Assembly (NCBI RefSeq): GCF_000875755.1
Contig: NZ_CP007520.1
Span: forward strand, 310,001-374,000
DNA: 64,000 nucleotides
DNA from: Mycoplasma yeatsii GM274B
GTDB lineage: Bacteria; Bacillota_I; Bacilli_A; Mycoplasmatales; Mycoplasmataceae
Reading direction: 5' to 3'
In this document: positions 8,821-18,056 of the stretch, in pieces
Layout: each line of letters starts with the position of its first letter
Position numbering within the stretch: position 1 is the stretch's first letter
Notes under the pieces: generated by a model
The model's database searches: none
What the model was told of the DNA's origin: nothing
Seen by the model: only the letters and a program-made list of their open reading frames with translations
Position numbers and translations under genes: made by a program

Positions 8821-9123
8821 CTAAGCAGAAGGCTTCATTTCTTCAGTTGATCCACCACTACCTGGTTGAACAGTTTCTCCACCTGGCTGAACAGTTCCCC
8901 CTTCAGATGCTTCTCCACCTGGTTTAACAGCTCCTCCTCCAGATTCTTCTTCTTTTTTCTCGTCTTTACCTTCGTCTTCTTTTTTATCTCCTCCACCTTG
9001 GCTTCCATCTGGAGTTTTAGCGTCTTCAGCTGGTTTTTTAGCTTCAGTTTTACATGCAACAGCAACAGCCCCAGTTGTAGCAACCATTGCAACTGATCCT
9101 AAAATTGTTAATAATTTTTTCAT
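8821..9123 (-). CDS. Vmc-like variable surface lipoprotein
   Basis: A 100-residue precursor. The signal peptide MKKLLTILGSVAMVATTGAVAVAC ends in a lipobox with Cys near residue 24. The mature part is low complexity: a Lys/Glu/Asp-rich hydrophilic stretch, then Gly/Pro-rich imperfect repeats (GGAVKPGGE, GGTVQPGGE, VQPGSGG). This plan matches the small Vmc/Vmm variable lipoproteins of the M. capricolum/mycoides cluster, which are membrane anchored and exposed to host antibodies. AAAGG lies 8 nt before ATG. Codons are richer in G and C than in neighbours because of the Gly/Pro repeats. The promoter has a 15-bp homopolymer spacer, suggesting on/off switching. Confidence 0.8.
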   Translation of the reverse strand: MKKLLTILGSVAMVATTGAVAVACKTEAKKPAEDAKTPDGSQGGGDKKEDEGKDEKKEEESGGGAVKPGGEASEGGTVQPGGETVQPGSGGSTEEMKPSA

Positions 9124-9214
9124 TTGTTTGTACCTTTCATAAATCTAAAATATATTTCGAATTTAAATTAAGTACAACTAAACCATAGTTTTCACTTTTT
9201 TAGTGGTTGCCTTT

Positions 9215-9249
9215 ATTCTATTTTTTTTTTTTTTTGATCAAGCGTTTTA
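9215..9249 (-). promoter_or_regulatory. Homopolymer-spaced promoter of the lipoprotein gene
   Basis: On the minus strand: -35 TTGATC (9236-9241), exactly 15 A residues (9221-9235) and -10 TAGAAT (9215-9220). The upstream element TAAAACGCTTG (9239-9249) is the same as at the methyltransferase promoter. A poly(A) spacer is how vlp genes of M. hyorhinis switch. With 15 bp the spacer is 2 bp under the usual 17, so the locus may be off or weak as read. Confidence 0.7.
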
Positions 9250-9351
9250 CATAATTAGATGACATTAGCATATTTTTTATAATAATTAATTATTTAATAG
9301 ATAGATAAGTTTTAAAACTAATCATTATAAAATTAAACTAACGGAGGATTT

Positions 9352-10488
9352 ATGATATTAAAAAACGCTCAAATTGTATTAGAAAATGAAATTATTAAGA
9401 ATGGATATGTAATTATTAAAGATAAGAAAATAGTTGAGATTGGCTCAGATTACAAATTAAATGATGCGATTGATTTAGAAAATAATTTTTTACTACCAGG
9501 TTTTATTGATTGTCATACTCATGGTGGTTATGGTGTTGATTTTGAACAAGGTGATCAAAATAGATTTAAAACATTTGCTGATAATATAGTTAAAGAAGGA
9601 ATCACAAGATATGTTCAGTCAACAGTTACTAATAACGATCAAAAAACTGAAACTATTTTAAAAGAATTTATGAAGCTTAATAATGCTAAAGCTAAATGTA
9701 TTGGAGTTCATTTAGAAGGACCATTTATAAGTAAATTTAAAAAGGGAGCTCATCAAGAAGATTTAATAAAAGATCCTGATATTAAACTAGTTAAAAAATG
9801 AAATGAAATTTCAAATAATAATATCAAAATAATTACTTATGCATGTGAATTAGATAACACTGATTTTACAAAATATTTACTAGAAAATAATATAATACCA
9901 AGTGCAGGTCATTCTAATATAAAAGCTGACGAATTTGAACCATACTACAAATTAGGAGTAAAACATATAACTCATTTATTTAATGCAATGAGTACAGTTG
10001 ATCATCACAACCCAGGACTAGCTGTTAGTGCTTTGAATCATAAAGATATTTTGTGTGAAATAATTGCTGATAACATTCATTTAAAACCTGAAATTATAAA
10101 ACTAGTTTATGATCATAAAACAGCTGACAACATTTGTTTAATAACTGATTCGATTAGTTGTAAAGCTTTAGATGATGGAATTTATCAATTAGGTAATTTA
10201 AAAGTCAACAAATCTAACAATCAAGCAAGACTAGTATCAAATAATGCACTAGCAGGTTCAGTTGCAACTTATGATAGTGTAGTTAAAAACTTTAAAAATA
10301 TAACTAATATATCATTAACTGATTTAATAAAAACAACATCAATAAATATTGCTAAACAATTAAATATTTATAGTTATACAGGAAGTATTGAAGTTAATAA
10401 GTATGCTGATTTTGTTGTTTTAGATAAAGACTTAAATGTTTTAAAAACAATAGTTGAAGGAAAGATAGTATTTGAAAAAACAGTCTAA
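9352..10488 (+). CDS. nagA: N-acetylglucosamine-6-phosphate deacetylase
   Basis: NagA removes acetate from GlcNAc-6-phosphate in amino sugar use. The 378-residue protein shows the amidohydrolase metal and substrate motifs in order: DCHTHGGYGVDF near residue 53, HLEGPFIS near 123, AGHSN near 184, THLFNAM near 206, ADNIHLKPE near 237 and the catalytic Asp in LITDSISCKAL near 265. One TGA Trp lies near residue 150. GGAGG (9343-9347) precedes ATG 9352. nagB is not in the window; the gene stands alone between a lipoprotein and a membrane protein gene. Confidence 0.93.
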
Positions 10489-10504
10489 AAATCTTAGTTG
10501 TAAC

Positions 10505-10608
10505 ACACTTACTAATTGACTTTTAAATAGAATTTAATGCAAACTTCACAATTCTATGTAAAAAAGACAAAGTATCGTTTTTATGTGTTAAAAATACAAT
10601 GTAAGTGT
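10505..10608 (+). other. Structured leader-like intergenic segment
   Basis: Between nagA and the next gene (10489-10687) there is no reading frame. ACACTTAC (10505-10512) can pair with GTAAGTGT (10601-10608), enclosing an inner stem ATAGAATT/AATTCTAT (10527-10534 with 10550-10557). A likely promoter for the next gene, TTGTAC-16 bp-TAAAAT (10638-10665), lies after the structure, so the fold may belong to the nagA 3' end or to an independent RNA. Confidence 0.35.
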
Positions 10609-10687
10609 TTAGAATTGATATCTAACTTACTGATTTTTTGTACAAGTTAACTATTAATGTAAAATAAAATTAAAGGAGGCAAGAAAA

Positions 10688-11176
10688 ATGAAAAAGAAGC
10701 ATCTATTAAACTTTTTATCAACATTTTTTATGTTCATACTTGTTATAATTGCTAATGAATCTTTTGGTTATGGAAATAATCAACACCTACACGTATTAGG
10801 GAAACAAACAACTCCTTATGCGTTAGCTGTTACAGGTTTTGTGTTTTCAGGACTTTGTTTAATAATACCGTTTTTATTAACTTTTATAAAATCTAAAAAA
10901 ATTAAAAAACATGAAAAATTATTAATCATAATCAATATATCAATATTAATTTTAGCTACAATGTTGTTAATCATTGCTGTTCCTTTCTTTATTGCAGCAT
11001 TAGGATTTAAAGCGGTTGCTCCAGGATTAGGAATTATAATTTTATATCTAGTTGGTTTATCTTATGCTTTACCAACTCACTTAAAAATTATCTTAGAAAA
11101 TAAAGAATGCTCAAAAGATTGTTCACACAAAAAAGATAAAGAAGAAAAAGATAAAGAAGAAAAAGATAAAAAATAG
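10688..11176 (+). CDS. Four-TM membrane protein with charged repeat tail
   Basis: A 162-residue protein not assigned to a family. About four hydrophobic helices are visible (roughly residues 7-24, 44-66, 78-103 and 107-126), then a hydrophilic tail with CSKDCSHKK and the repeats DKEEKDKEEKDKK. The tail is encoded by a tandem 15-bp repeat (AAAGATAAAGAAGAA) that may vary in number. GGAGG (10676-10680) precedes ATG 10688. A predicted promoter lies just upstream and a terminator overlaps the stop codon, so it is a single-gene unit. A role at the membrane is all that can be said. Confidence 0.75.
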   Translation: MKKKHLLNFLSTFFMFILVIIANESFGYGNNQHLHVLGKQTTPYALAVTGFVFSGLCLIIPFLLTFIKSKKIKKHEKLLIIINISILILATMLLIIAVPFFIAALGFKAVAPGLGIIILYLVGLSYALPTHLKIILENKECSKDCSHKKDKEEKDKEEKDKK

Positions 11177-11227
11177 AGTTAATAAGTAGAAACGCTTTTT
11201 GTTTTGCTACTTAAGCTCTATTTTTTT
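11172..11227 (+). terminator. Terminator after the four-TM protein gene
   Basis: Long imperfect stem: ATAGAG and TAAGTAG on the left pair with CTACTTA and CTCTAT on the right, followed by T8. The TAG stop is inside the left arm. Confidence 0.75.
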
Positions 11228-11267
11228 AAATTTAATTTAATAAAGTCTTTATTATAAAAAAGAGCAA

Positions 11268-11276
11268 TGCTAAAAT
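11268..11276 (+). promoter_or_regulatory. Extended -10 promoter of udk
   Basis: TGCTAAAAT: TG, one base, then TAAAAT (11271-11276), about 28 nt before the udk start. Confidence 0.5.
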
Positions 11277-11304
11277 AACAATAATATTTAAATTAGGAGA
11301 GTTT

Positions 11305-11937
11305 ATGAGCAAGAATAAAAAAGTAAGTATTATTTTAGTTGCAGGTGGAAGTGCTAGTGGTAAAAGTACAGTAGCTGATAGAATAGCTAATAAGATTTTA
11401 AAAGATAAGTCAGTTTCTCATATTTCAATGGATGATTACTATAAAGATTTTAGTGAAATGTCAATTGATAAAAGAAAACAGATTAACTTCGATCACCCCA
11501 ACTCAATTGATATTGATTTATTAGTGCAAGATTTAATTAAATTAAAAGAAAGACAAAATATCACTGTTCCAATCTATGATTTTGTAAAATCAACAAGAAC
11601 AGAACAAACAAAAGTAATTAAGTCAAGTGATGTAATCATTTTAGATGGTATATTTGCTTTATACTTTGAAAAATTACGTGAACTAGGTGATATAAAATTA
11701 TTTATTAAAACAGCTGATGATTTACGTTTTATTAGAAGATTAGAACGTGATACTAAAGAACGTGCAAGAAGTATTGAAAGTGTTATTCACCAATACTTAA
11801 CAGAAGTAAAACCAATGCATGATATTTTTATTGAACCTACAATTGATCATGCTGATCTAATTATTCCTTATAAAGAAGGAAATGAAGTAGCAATTGATAT
11901 TGTAACTACAAAAATAAAAGATTTATTAAATGAATAA
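11305..11937 (+). CDS. udk: Uridine kinase
   Basis: Uridine/cytidine kinase phosphorylates uridine and cytidine to UMP and CMP in pyrimidine salvage, which mollicutes depend on. The 210-residue protein has the P-loop GGSASGKST (residues 14-22), SMDDYYKD near 46, the substrate segment NFDHPNSID near 65 and the lid-region arginines in RRLERDTKERARS near 137. Length is typical of the family. GGAG lies before ATG 11305. It is monocistronic between a promoter and a terminator. Confidence 0.92.
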   Translation: MSKNKKVSIILVAGGSASGKSTVADRIANKILKDKSVSHISMDDYYKDFSEMSIDKRKQINFDHPNSIDIDLLVQDLIKLKERQNITVPIYDFVKSTRTEQTKVIKSSDVIILDGIFALYFEKLRELGDIKLFIKTADDLRFIRRLERDTKERARSIESVIHQYLTEVKPMHDIFIEPTIDHADLIIPYKEGNEVAIDIVTTKIKDLLNE

Positions 11938-11940
11938 TAA

Positions 11941-11965
11941 AAAACCTGGAGTACCAGGTTTTTTT
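11941..11965 (+). terminator. Terminator after udk
   Basis: AAAACCTGG/CCAGGTTTT stem with T7 tail. It overlaps the stop codon of the convergent minus-strand gene at 11964 and may work in both directions. Confidence 0.85.
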
Positions 11966-12791
11966 AAACAATAGTAAATGGACCAGTTCATTTATAATGA
12001 TTATTTCAAAAGTTAAATATTTTCATAACTGGAATATAAGTTAATTTAATTGATTGAGCATAAGTTCTTGCAGCTTTAAAATCAAATTCATATTCATTTA
12101 TAGCTGATTTAACTAATTTAGTTACTTCTTCATTATAATAGATTTCTAATCTATTTTTATATCTCATTGATATGTAGTAATTTATAAATAAACATAAAAC
12201 AAAAGCAAAGCATAAATATCCAGACACAGGATTAATTCAAAATCAAGCTAATGTATATTCAGAACTAGATACAATTGCACTTGATGAATGCATTTGATTA
12301 AACTCATTTGTTATTTGATTGTAAAGATATAAAAATAATGAAAATGTAAAACTAATAATAATTAATGACAATAGTGTATAAGGTATTATATAAATTAATG
12401 TTTTATAAAAAGTAAGTTTATTATCTTTTTGAATTTGTTTTGCTGAAATTCACAATCTTGAAATTAAATAATCTATTTCATAACCTGTAGATTCAAAAAT
12501 GCGTTTACTAATAATGATTTGTTTTTTAGATTTGTTTACATTTCTAAAAATTTTTATCATTTTTTCAGTATCAGTATAAATAACTTCATAATCTTTTAAA
12601 TTGAACATGATTTTAAAATTTAAAATTATATTATTTATCTCAGTTGAAGTAATGTTATTATTAGAACTATTAATATAAGGCACTCGATGATTTATATAAG
12701 TTTTTGTATAGAATAAATACAACATTAATATAGAACCTAATAAAAATATGTTTATTATTAGTAATACTAAATTTAATAAATTATATTCCAT
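11964..12791 (-). CDS. Degenerate YugP-like (zinc metallopeptidase family) membrane protein
   Basis: About 275 residues. The ATG at 12791 is preferred over the one at 12797 because AAAGGAG lies 7 nt before the former and only 1 nt before the latter. Layout follows the YugP/Zn_peptidase_2 family: an N-terminal TM helix, a helical segment STEINNIILNFKIMF, strands with IIISKRIFESTGYEID, two further TM helices, and a C-terminal EYEFDFKAARTYAQSIKLTYIP resembling the family's EFDAS..A...L....LTY ending. The zinc-binding HExxH expected after the IIISKRIF strand is missing (GYEIDYLISRLWISAKQIQ). The assignment is by pattern only. It is convergent with udk. Confidence 0.6.
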
Positions 12792-12915
12792 ATCCATACT
12801 CCTTTACTAATTAAATGTACTTGTGTTTATAGTTTGTTATATCTATAATTTTAAACCATTTATACTATTAAAAAATAATATTTGTTTAACGTGAAAATAT
12901 TTCTATTAAAAGATA

Positions 12916-12942
12916 ATAAAAAACCGAGTTTTAATCTCGGTT
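12916..12942 (-). terminator. Terminator of the yebC operon
   Basis: AACCGAG/CTCGGTT stem; on the minus strand it is followed by a T6 run. It lies just past the yebC stop. Confidence 0.85.
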
Positions 12943-12946
12943 GAAA

Positions 12947-13660
12947 TTATAATTCTGCATTATGATAAACGTTTTGAACGTCTTCTAAATCATCTAATTT
13001 ATCTAAAAGTGTTTGTAATTGTTTTTTGATTTCTTCATCACTAATAACAATTCTTTCATCAGTTGGAATCATTCTAGTTTCAGCAACAATATATTCTTCA
13101 ACACCTAGTTCATCTAAAGCCTTTTTAACGCTTGCAAATGATTTAAATGGAGCATAAACAACAACATCACCATCTTCACTTACAACATCATTAACATCAA
13201 CTTCAGCTAGCATTAATCCTTCTAATACTTCTTCAACAGTTTTATTTTTAAACATAAAGATTGAAGCATCTTCAAATAAGAAACTCACCTTTCCTTCAGG
13301 ATTTCCGTTATTTTTGTTAAATACTTCTCTAATTGAAGCTGCAGCACGGTTAACGTTACTTGTTAATGCATCAACAATAATTGCAACATTACCAGGACCC
13401 ATTCCTTCATATCTGTTTGCAACATAGTTTTCTGCATCTCCACCAGCTGCTCTTTTTATAGCTCTTTCAATTACATCTCTTGGAATTTGATTTGCTTTAG
13501 CTTTATCAATAACTGAACGTAATGTTAAGTTTGAATTAGGATCAGTTCCACCTTGTTTTGCAGCCATGTAAATTTCTTTTGCTGCACGTCCATTTGCTGC
13601 AGATTTTTTAGCAGCTGTTTTTGCCATAGAGGCCGCTCTAACTTCGTGTGCTCTTCCCAT
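12947..13660 (-). CDS. YebC/PmpR family protein
   Basis: A 237-residue YebC/TACO1 family protein. It begins MGRAHEVRAASMAKTAAKKS, a mollicute version of the usual GHSKW.NI..RK start. It has the core RYEGMGPGNVAIIVDALTSNVNRAAASIR and the middle FLFEDASIFMF. Family members act either as transcription regulators (PmpR) or as translation factors that ease stalling at polyproline (TACO1/YebC). It follows the deoxynucleoside kinase gene by 2 bp and ends at a terminator, so it is the last gene of that transcript. Confidence 0.9.
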   Translation of the reverse strand: MGRAHEVRAASMAKTAAKKSAANGRAAKEIYMAAKQGGTDPNSNLTLRSVIDKAKANQIPRDVIERAIKRAAGGDAENYVANRYEGMGPGNVAIIVDALTSNVNRAAASIREVFNKNNGNPEGKVSFLFEDASIFMFKNKTVEEVLEGLMLAEVDVNDVVSEDGDVVVYAPFKSFASVKKALDELGVEEYIVAETRMIPTDERIVISDEEIKKQLQTLLDKLDDLEDVQNVYHNAEL

Positions 13661-13662
13661 TA

Positions 13663-14298
13663 TTATTTTCCTTTACTTTTTAATTCTTTTTCCACTTCTT
13701 CTAATTTAGCCATGATTATATCCATTTTTTTATTAATATCTTCTTCATCAGCATCAACTACAAAGAAAGGAAAATCATAAACATTTTTATTATAGAATTC
13801 TTCATAATCTCTATTTAGTAATTCTCAATAAGAATTATCAATTAAAAGCTCTTGTGGTCTTCCTCTTTGAGCAATTCTTCTTATTGCTGTTTCAGTTGAA
13901 ACTCTTAAATAAATTACTATATCAAATTTTACTCTTTCATCTGGAAGTTTTAAATTTTCTAAAACAACATTGTCATAAAAATCGATATAAGTTTTATAAT
14001 CAGTTTCATTAACATTACCTAAATCATAGTTAACTTTCATAAAGATAGGATCTTCTAAAATAGTTCTATCAAAAATTATATCTTTTAATTGATGTGCTTG
14101 TTTTAGTTGTTTTGATCTAGCAGTTAACATATAAATTTGCATTTTAAAAACTGTAGCTTTTAGATCTTTATAATAGTCATCAAAATAAGGATTTTCTTCA
14201 ATTGGTTCTGGAAAGATTTCATATCCTAATCTTTTACTAATTTCAGCTGAAACTGTAGATTTACCAGCACCAACTGTACCAAAAATAGCTATTCTCAT
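13663..14298 (-). CDS. Deoxyadenosine/deoxyguanosine kinase
   Basis: A 211-residue deoxynucleoside kinase. It has the P-loop GTVGAGKST (residues 7-15), the substrate-binding Glu in EPIEENPYFDDYY, the DR(S/T) motif in DRTILEDPIF and the Arg-rich lid RRIAQRGRPQE. It phosphorylates purine deoxynucleosides for DNA synthesis and closely follows the M. mycoides dAK/dGK pattern. A TGA Trp near residue 158 is needed to read the last ~50 residues. GGAGG lies upstream of ATG 14298. The gene is directly followed by yebC. Confidence 0.9.
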
Positions 14299-14342
14299 TG
14301 TCTTCCTCCTAAGTTGTTATTAATTATATTGTAATAGATTAA

Positions 14343-15095
14343 TTAGCGATCTTTTTGTTTAATTGACTTATAAACTCCATAAAGTTTTTTAACTTCATTA
14401 GGTTTTAACTCTCTATACTCACCTGGTTTTAGATCACCGATCTCTAAAAACTCAATTTTAGTTCTCATAAGTTTAACTAAATTCATTTCACCAGCTTCAA
14501 ACATTTTTTTAACGTGATGTTTTCTTCCTTCAGCAATTGTTAATTCAACAATAGAAATATTTTTTTCTTTATCGTATTTTAATAATTTAGCATCAATTGC
14601 TTTAGTGAAGTAATTTTCATCAATAGTTACTCCTTTAACTAGTTGAGCAACTTGTTTTTTTGAAACTTGACCTGAACACATTCCTTGATAAGTTTTAAAA
14701 AATTCATATCTTGGATGCATTATGAAATTAGACATCTCTCCATCATTAGTCATAATTAATAGACCACTAACATCATAATCTAATCTTCCAATTGGATAAA
14801 CTCTATGATTTAAGTCTTTAAAATAATCAGCAACTGTTTTTCTTTTTTTAGGATCATACATTGTAGTTAAAACAAGTCTTGGTTTATAAAATAAATAATA
14901 GTATTTTTGATTATTTGAATCTGAAATAACTTCTTTATTATTAATTTCTATTTTAGCATTAGGTTCAACTTTAGTTCCTAATTCAGTTACAACAATTCCA
15001 TCAACTTTAACTCTTCCTTGAGTTATTAGTTTTTCAGCTGCTCGTCTTGATGCATAACCTCTAGAAGCAATTACTTTTTGTAATCTTTCTTTCAT
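14343..15095 (-). CDS. rluB: rRNA pseudouridine synthase (RluB/RsuA family)
   Basis: A 250-residue enzyme making a pseudouridine in 23S (or 16S) rRNA. An S4 domain opens the protein (RLQKVIASRGYASRRAAEKLI). The catalytic motif VYPIGRLDYDVSGLLIMTNDG with its Asp lies near residue 95-115, followed by AEGRKHHVKKMFEA and LVKLMRTKIEFLEIGDLKPGEYREL, standard for this family. GAGG precedes ATG 15095. It lies downstream of scpB in the minus-strand block. Confidence 0.9.
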   Translation of the reverse strand: MKERLQKVIASRGYASRRAAEKLITQGRVKVDGIVVTELGTKVEPNAKIEINNKEVISDSNNQKYYYLFYKPRLVLTTMYDPKKRKTVADYFKDLNHRVYPIGRLDYDVSGLLIMTNDGEMSNFIMHPRYEFFKTYQGMCSGQVSKKQVAQLVKGVTIDENYFTKAIDAKLLKYDKEKNISIVELTIAEGRKHHVKKMFEAGEMNLVKLMRTKIEFLEIGDLKPGEYRELKPNEVKKLYGVYKSIKQKDR

Positions 15096-15173
15096 ATTCC
15101 CTCCATTATTAAACTAATAATTCAGCTTATTGAATTGTCAGTAATCAATTTATTTATTATATTTTATAATCAG

Positions 15174-15788
15174 TTACTCTTCAATATCAAAATCTTCAAC
15201 TTGATCAAACAAATGTTGATTTTCTTGTTTTTGTTCAACTTCTTGTTGTTCAATTAATTTATCAATTTCTTCATCACTAATAGTTGGTAAACTTTCAACT
15301 CCACCTTGTAGATTAAAGATTTTAAAGAAATTATCAGTAATAGTATATAAATTAGCACGAGTGTGCTCATCTTTTTTAGCAACTCTAATTAATTTCTTTT
15401 CTCTTAATTTATACATTTGATAAGCTGAATCACTATTTCTTAAAAAATCAATTTGAGATTTCGAAATTGGACCTTTATATGCAATAATAGATAAAACTTC
15501 AATTGTTGATTGAGATAATTTTCTATTGTTTTCTTGCTTTTCTAATTTAGCAAAATATTGGTGTAATTCAGGTTTTGTTTGCATACGATATTTATTATTT
15601 CCAAATACTTGAATTGATAAAGCACAAGACTCATCAGCTTGGTATTTTTTATTTAAATCAATAATAGCTTGTTTAATATCATTTGGTTTTATTGTGTCTA
15701 ATACATCTTGAATTTCAAGTAAAGAAATTCCATCATCACCATATATAAATAATAATCCTTCAATAATAGCTTTAATATTAGTATTCAT
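15174..15788 (-). CDS. scpB: Segregation and condensation protein B
   Basis: ScpB is the winged-helix partner of ScpA in the SMC condensin complex that compacts and segregates the chromosome. The 204-residue product has IKAIIEGLLFIYGDDGISL at the start and the conserved SQSTIEVLSIIAYKGPISKSQID core near residue 95, followed by an acidic, Gln-rich tail. ATG 15788 is chosen; a GTG four codons upstream is also open. It overlaps the end of scpA by 11 bp, so the two are coupled. Confidence 0.92.
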   Translation of the reverse strand: MNTNIKAIIEGLLFIYGDDGISLLEIQDVLDTIKPNDIKQAIIDLNKKYQADESCALSIQVFGNNKYRMQTKPELHQYFAKLEKQENNRKLSQSTIEVLSIIAYKGPISKSQIDFLRNSDSAYQMYKLREKKLIRVAKKDEHTRANLYTITDNFFKIFNLQGGVESLPTISDEEIDKLIEQQEVEQKQENQHLFDQVEDFDIEE

Positions 15789-16620
15789 GATTATTCTCAC
15801 TTTCTCATTGCTCTAGTTGTTTATTGATAATAGTTTCATCTTCAATAACTTCTCTTTTAAATTCTACAAAAATATTATTATCACGTTGGTTTATATTCAT
15901 TATTTGATATCTTGTTAAATCTAAAACTGCTAAAAAACAAGCAACTAAATTTTTAATATTTAATCCAATACCATCTAATAATTCAAATAAAGTTCATTCT
16001 TTAACTTTATTAGCTTTCATTTTATTAATAATTGTTAATGCTATTTGTTGAGGTGATATTGTTTGAGTAGTTAATGTTTGATATATTTCATTTTCAAAAT
16101 CAAAATCTTCATTATATTCATTTATTTTTGATTTACTAATAACTGATTTAAATATTTCAGTAAATTTATCTAAATCAATATCTAAGGGATCTAATAAAAG
16201 TTCATCTGATTGAAATTGGATTTCTTTTGCAAAGTTTTGTTTTGATCTTTTTTTAGATAATGTTTCAAAATATTGATTTTGACTTTGAATAAAAAAATCA
16301 GTAGCTATTTTAATTTGATTATATTGTTCAATACGTTCAACTAAATCATCAAAATCATGATCTTGACTAATTTGTTCATCATCAACTACAGGTATTAATT
16401 TACGTGATTTCATTTCAATTAATTGAGCTGCAATTGTTAAATATTCACTAGCTATTTCAATATCTAATTCTTTTTGTTGTTTAATATAATCTAAATATTG
16501 ATCTACTATTTCTAATAAACTTAGTTTAACAATACTGATTTTTTTATCTTTAATCATTGTTCATAATAACTCAATTGGTCCTGAAAATTGATCTATAGTA
16601 ACTTGATCTCAGCGTTTCAT
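15778..16620 (-). CDS. scpA: Segregation and condensation protein A (kleisin)
   Basis: ScpA is the kleisin that closes the SMC ring. The 280-residue protein starts MKRWDQVTIDQFSGPIELL, matching the family's FEGPLDLLL segment, continues with LSLLEIVDQYLDYI and YLTIAAQLIEMKSRKL, and ends in a winged-helix segment NLVACFLAVLDLTRYQIM. Four TGA Trp codons are read. The start at 16620 has AGGAGG 6 nt upstream; a shorter start at 16557 would delete the conserved N-terminus. Its last codons, past a TGA, overlap scpB. Confidence 0.93.
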
Positions 16621-16633
16621 ATAAACCTCCTAA

Positions 16634-17473
16634 TTAAGTATTAGCATTTAATTCTATTAATCTGTTAATTTCTTCATTATCTTTAAAATCAAATTCAATT
16701 TGTAACATAACTCTACATATAATGATAAATAAAGTTTGTATTTGAATACTAATATTTAAACTTTGTTGTTTAGTTGAATAAAATTTATCTAAGTTATTTT
16801 TAAGTTTATCTAAAAGAATAAAAATATGTGATTTATCTAATAGATCAAAAAACTCATTACTTCTATTCATAGTTCCACGTGTTTTATAAAAAACATAACT
16901 TAAATTTACAAAATCTTTACTAAAATTATAATCGGTTTGAAATTTATTAATTGGTTTTAAATTATATTTTAAATTTAAGTGTAAAACATTAAATATCATT
17001 TTATTAAAGTTTGAATATAAATGATTAAACATAGTTATTTGTTGGTGATATTCTTTATCTCAAATATCAAAATAATCACTTTTAGCATCATACAAATTAT
17101 TTTCTAAACTTTGTTTTATATAAAATAATAAATTAGCTTTAATTTGAGTAAAAATATTTAAATTACAAAAAGCGTCTTTTGCCAATAAAATTGATAATAA
17201 ACTTTTTAATAAATAGATAAATTGATATATTTTATTAATATCTAATTTGTTTTGTTCATCAGAAAAAGTGATATCTAATTGATGGTTTTGATTTTTTAAA
17301 TCTTTATTCAAATAATAAGTTATTTGATCGTTTTCTAATAAAAATTTATCAATTAGATTAATTGTGTAATTTGTTATATCTTCTAATTGATGATCACTTA
17401 CAACTACTTGTTTTCCTATTTGAATTAATTTATTTAATTTAATAATGTTTAAATCTAAATCTTGATTAGTCAT
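16634..17473 (-). CDS. Uncharacterised helical protein upstream of scpA
   Basis: A 279-residue protein read through one TGA Trp. It is strongly alpha-helical, rich in Leu, Ile, Asn and Lys, with no signal peptide, membrane helix or motif that I recognise. It lies 13 bp before scpA and 12 bp after another unknown gene, and each start has a good ribosome site (GGAGAG here), so all are one transcript. Sharing a transcript with scpA/scpB makes a chromosome-related or membrane-associated role conceivable but unproven. Confidence 0.8.
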
Positions 17474-17485
17474 ATTTACTCTCCA

Positions 17486-18055
17486 TTAACAATCAACAAC
17501 AATCATAAAAGTGTTTTGATATCATCTAAATCTTCTGATTTTTTCATCTATTTGAGTTTCATAAAACTCAGTTAATAAATTATAGTTAATTGAATCTTTT
17601 AATTTTTGATTATTTAAAACTATATTAATTGAATTTTGTAATTCTACAACTTTTTTATCTATTCAATTTATTAATTTATTACAATGATCAAGTTCATTAT
17701 TTGTAATAGCATTTTTTAAATATAATTGTTCAATATTTTCTTTATACATTTGAGTTTCTTCTAAATAATAATTAAGTTCTCTAAACATTGTAAAATCCAT
17801 TGCTTGATAAAAACTAGTTTTGAATTGTTCATTTATATTGGTATGTAAAATACTAAATAAATCTGATTGATCAACACTGATTCTATTATTTAAACTAGCT
17901 GTTGCTTTAATAATTTGAATTAAAAAATCAATTTCATCATTTGTTAAATTTAACTGATGATTATTGTTTCAATAATTAATAAAATCTTTAGCTATTTTAA
18001 AATTAATATTTTCAGTTTCTATATTTAATAAATTTTGATGTTTTAATAATTTCAT
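17486..18055 (-). CDS. Uncharacterised helical protein, paralogue-like of the next gene
   Basis: A 189-residue protein, readable only with TGA as Trp (four codons). It begins MKLLKHQNLLNIETENI and ends RWYQNTFMIVVDC. Composition and predicted helicity resemble the following 279-residue protein but no clear alignment is visible by eye. Its ATG comes one base after the stop of the upstream permease gene, so translation is probably coupled. No family recognised. Confidence 0.72.
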
Positions 18056-18056
18056 A

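Noticed and set aside
8821..9096. Overlapping long frames on both strands across the lipoprotein gene
   Set aside because: Only one frame has a lipoprotein signal peptide, ribosome site and promoter; the others are shadows of its repetitive codons.
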